The notes under the pieces are model-generated. The model had not been told where the DNA came from. It saw nothing but the letters and a program-made list of their open reading frames with translations, and made no database searches. From Sva-07 sp963774765 (GTDB taxonomy: Bacteria > Actinomycetota > Acidimicrobiia > Acidimicrobiales > Ilumatobacteraceae): a stretch of DNA of 64,000 nt. Below are positions 61,445 through 64,000 of this stretch, one piece after another. Made by a program: the position numbers and the translations under genes. Position 1 is the stretch's first letter. Each line of letters starts with the position of its first letter. The DNA is taken from positions 1-64,000 of the forward strand of contig CAVZGP010000012.1 of NCBI GenBank assembly GCA_963774765.1, read 5' to 3'.

Positions 61445-61723
61445 TCACTTGAAGAGGTCGCTGAGATCGAGGTCAGGGTCGTCTGCGGTCAGATCGTGCA
61501 GTTGACGCATCGGGGATTGCTCAAACCGGTCGAGCGCAACACGGAGCACTCTGACTTCGTCGTCGAGAGCGAACATCCTGATCGTCGCCGATGCCAACCC
61601 GGCATCGACCGCGACCATGTCGCCGACTTTCGCAAGCACATCAGCGACCGCCAACAAGTCCCCACGGTCCAGCGCACCATTGAGTGCGGCGCTCAACTTG
61701 CCCTGCTCGACCCCGAGCAGCAC
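61445..61723 (-). CDS. Hypothetical helical protein, acidic C-terminus
   Basis: About 92 residues from GTG 61723: LLGVEQGKLSAALNGALDRG, DLLAVADVLAKVGDMVAVDA and an acidic tail DLTADDPDLDLSDLFK. The same frame is open further upstream (TILHPDTG), and a GTG overlaps the stop of the upstream gene, so the real start may lie near 61757 with a frameshift between. Family not recognised. It is the last gene of a three-gene minus-strand unit. Confidence 0.55.
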   Translation of the reverse strand: MLLGVEQGKLSAALNGALDRGDLLAVADVLAKVGDMVAVDAGLASATIRMFALDDEVRVLRVALDRFEQSPMRQLHDLTADDPDLDLSDLFK

Positions 61724-61754
61724 GCCAGTGTCGGGGTGCAGAATCGTCTGGTAG

Positions 61755-63417
61755 TCACGGCGGAGGCTCCTTCATGTCGAACTCTTGGGAGACGTCGGGC
61801 AACGACGTTGCGTCGCCCTGGTCAGAGTCGTCGGAGTGTTCGGCGTCGGTCTCCACGTCATCCGAACCGGTGGCCCTGTCGGCGGCGAGTGCTGCGTCAA
61901 CTCGTTCGGCGAGCTGCTCGAACGAGGTGAGCGCAGTTCTGCATCCAGACCGTTCGGCTTCGAGTTCTTCGATGCGTTGCCGAACACGTCGGAGTGCCAG
62001 CCGGTCATCCACCGTCGCGAGCCCTGTTGAGTGCGCTGGCACGACCGGATGAGAGTTCGACACGCCGCCATGCCGCCACCTGGCCTGCCACGCCGGCCAG
62101 CATGCGGGACCTCGTCGGCGTGGAACGAACAACTTCGAAACCGTCGTCGTACACGACGACTGCCGCAGTCGGTGCGACCTGCCACAAGTCCCCGCCACTC
62201 CGACGGCACGTTGCATGCCCGATGACGTCACCTGTCTTGGCTTCCACCCACGTGAGCTGATCGCCTTGGCCGATGACGACAAAGTCAGTCCATCTCAACG
62301 AACCTGCAGCGGTGACCTCCGTGTTGTCCGGAAGCTGCGCCTCCCACGACGGTGAGCCGTCCACCTGCCAGCCGACGATTCGGTCGTCGTCCTGAGCGAT
62401 GAGTACATCACGGTTGCCACTGATGAGCCTCCCTGTACAGATCACGCGTTCTCCGTGACGTGTGACCAGGTAGCTGACACCCGAGTCAGTGAACGCCGCA
62501 CCGTTTTGTGCAGGCACACGTTTAAACGACTGCACACCGTCACGAACTGTGACGAGGTGCGCTCCTGTTCGACTGTCGACGAGACTCACGTTGAGCGGAT
62601 CGAACGAAGCAGTCATCGCCGTATCGCCGAGCAGTGCTGCTCTCCCGGTTCCTCTGCCTGTCGTCGTCCACAGCTGCCGGCCGGTGTCGAGGTCGAAGGC
62701 TTGAAAACATCGACCTCCGTCGACATCAGACATCGTGAGAACGACATTAGATCCGGCCTCGAGAAGCTGGCAGTTCGGGACCGGCGAATCCCAGATTGTC
62801 TTGCCGTCGGCCATCGACACGACGGTCACGTGGCGCGTCCAGTCGTCGTCATGCGTAATGACGGCGACAGCTGCGCCGTCGAAGTCCATGTCCACGAAGA
62901 TGGGTCGTCTCAGGGGCGGGTCCCCATCCCAGAGCCGGTTGTGTACGGCAGTCAGGTCCTGACCGGAGTTCGTCCTCAGCGGCGCCTTCCAGCGTGTCAG
63001 TTGCAGGTCTGCTGACATTGCTACGAGCTCGCTACCAACGTCCAGTGGACGCGTCAAGAGAACACCGTCAGCGTGCAACCGCACCGCGGTGCCCCGACGA
63101 CCGCTGCCTTCGACAGCCTGCCAGTCTTCAAGCCGCCGAATCTCGAAGCCGGAACCATCGTGACGGGTGTGAGCAACGAATCGGTCTGAGAGCTCGATTC
63201 GGTGGTCGCCGATGTCGGCATCCATCCAGAGACGATCACCTCTCGGGATCCACATCAGCGGGCCACCCGACAGCACATCGTCGGAGATTCTATGCGACGG
63301 CGCTATCGGGCGACGGCGTAGCGTCTTCGGAGGCCCTGCGGACAAGAACGAGAACGGCGGGTTCCTACCACTTCCTGTGTCTTCGCCCGAGCCTGTGGTT
63401 GTCGCCTGCAGCATCAT
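61755..63417 (-). pseudogene. Beta-propeller protein with C-terminal coiled coil, one frameshift
   Basis: The first frame (63417 to about 62050) gives repeated PQQ/WD-like blades: VTVVSMADGKTIWDSPVPN, CFQAFDLDTGRQLWTTTGRG, VSLVDSRTGAHLVTVRDGV and LTWVEAKTGDVIGHATCRR. It then loses register after VAGQVAAWR. The next frame continues LATVDDRLALRRVRQRIEEL and EAERSGCRTALTSFEQLAER, a coiled coil, and an acidic end to 61755. It has no signal peptide or membrane helix, so it is probably cytoplasmic. The intact form would have about 550 residues. Function unknown. Confidence 0.65.
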
Positions 63418-63517
63418 GGCGACTGAGCTACGTGGCCGACACGGCAGCGCCCAGAGATCCCGGGTTTTTCGACGCCCACCGCCAACGTCATCGACGGCGA
63501 CCCAAGGTCTGCCTGCG

Positions 63518-63787
63518 CTATTGCGTCAGCTCATCCAGCGAATAGTCGGTGATGTCCAACCCTTCAGCCCGACGAGCTTCGCGCTGGAGCTGACCGGCGC
63601 GGAGTGCTGCGAGATCGCCGGACGTGACCCATGACGTCTCGCCACCAGATACACGACCGATCTTGCTCAGCGAACGATGCGCCTCGTCCATGGCTCCGCT
63701 GCGAACCGACACCACGGCCTGCTCTGACCGCCCCACTCCACACCTGCGACAAGACTGCCCGAGCACCACGGCGCGTCTGCATCGCAC
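63518..63787 (-). CDS. Small hypothetical protein with a CxxC motif
   Basis: The 89-residue product has GQSCRRCGVGRSEQAVVSV, then SGAMDEAHRSLSKIG and a helical end REARRAEGLDITDYSLDELT. The C-x2-C could be half a zinc site, with another pair lost or supplied by a partner. It precedes the propeller gene on the same strand by 100 bp and is probably in the same operon. Start uncertain; MDEAHRSL at 63691 is an alternative. Confidence 0.5.
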   Translation of the reverse strand: MRCRRAVVLGQSCRRCGVGRSEQAVVSVRSGAMDEAHRSLSKIGRVSGGETSWVTSGDLAALRAGQLQREARRAEGLDITDYSLDELTQ

Positions 63788-64000
63788 CTGCGTACCGGCA
63801 CTGACATTCAGACAACCGGTGCGTCACACCCGATGGAAGGGTGGCATTCGAGAGCGCGAAGCTGTTCACACGCGCGAATAACACTCAACAAGAGGTTGAA
63901 GCAAGCAACACACTCCCCGCAGTGTCGACTTCAGATTCGCGATAGTCCGAAGGTCGTCTGAGTCGAGGTTCCCTCGGGCCGGCGACTGGGCAACGGCCGG
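63788..64000. other. Window edge, nothing recognised
   Basis: The last 213 bases contain no frame with a recognisable product. The upstream region of the minus-strand operon should lie here or beyond the edge. Confidence 0.4.

Overview
The window reads as a high-GC actinobacterial chromosome segment. Deazaflavin/F420-type flavoenzymes, a DUF4916 NUDIX protein, WhiB-free but typically actinobacterial codon use, leaderless-looking promoters and an ArsJ/GAPDH arsenic cluster suggest an Acidimicrobiia-like marine or soil lineage. That placement is inference, with no marker gene seen. The only RNA gene found is a tRNA-Arg(CCT) at 11.2 kb.

Left accessory zone (1 to 11.2 kb). It starts with an ISL3-type transposase cut by the window edge. 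A complete IS5-family element follows, with CTAG target duplication and a split transposase. Next is a sigma factor/kelch protein/serine-hydrolase lipoprotein cluster, all three genes broken by single-base frameshifts. Then come a VOC protein and a nucleotidyltransferase zone: an HTH-MNT/HEPN-like pair between 23-bp direct repeats, and a solo MNT gene between inward-facing covarying hairpin repeats. The zone ends in an excisionase-like gene and a frameshifted tyrosine integrase next to the tRNA-Arg gene.

Core-like zone (11.3 to 53.9 kb). Genes include a P-loop kinase, a helical-barrel enzyme, glutaminase, an SDR and a FAS1 lipoprotein. A four-gene redox operon encodes cytochrome b561, a Mo-cofactor oxidoreductase, TlpA and a CcdA-like protein. 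Further genes are flavoenzymes, acyl-CoA dehydrogenase with enoyl-CoA hydratase, 1-Cys peroxiredoxin, a 1154-residue cyclase/ATPase/TPR regulator, a MacB-type exporter, a Nei-type glycosylase, AzlCD, a methyltransferase and hydrolases. A GGDEF-EAL c-di-GMP enzyme lies downstream of a 25-residue micro-ORF ending in three GVSWY repeats under a near-consensus promoter. From 41.0 to 48.2 kb lies an arsenic-resistance region (ArsJ, ArsJ-type GAPDH, ArsR-ArsC fusion, ArsR, ArsI/CadI, a phosphoglycerate mutase, ArsR, ACR3). From 48.4 to 53.9 kb lies a TetR-controlled MMPL/ABC efflux module.

Right accessory zone (53.9 to 64 kb). A truncated integrase remnant is followed by an orphan 3' end of an acyl-CoA dehydrogenase gene. 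Directly after it are a coupled excisionase-like gene and a frameshifted tyrosine recombinase, which looks like one boundary of an integrated island. Inside, 170-bp direct repeats bracket a helicase IV-type protein and a protein built of about six tandem HTH units. An unrecognised operon with a beta-propeller/coiled-coil protein runs to the edge.

Many single-base frameshifts occur, several in genes that look otherwise conserved. They may be sequence errors, real decay, or both. The most interesting candidates are the GVSWY micro-ORF, the covarying hairpins around the solo MNT gene, and the 61-bp palindromic arrays.
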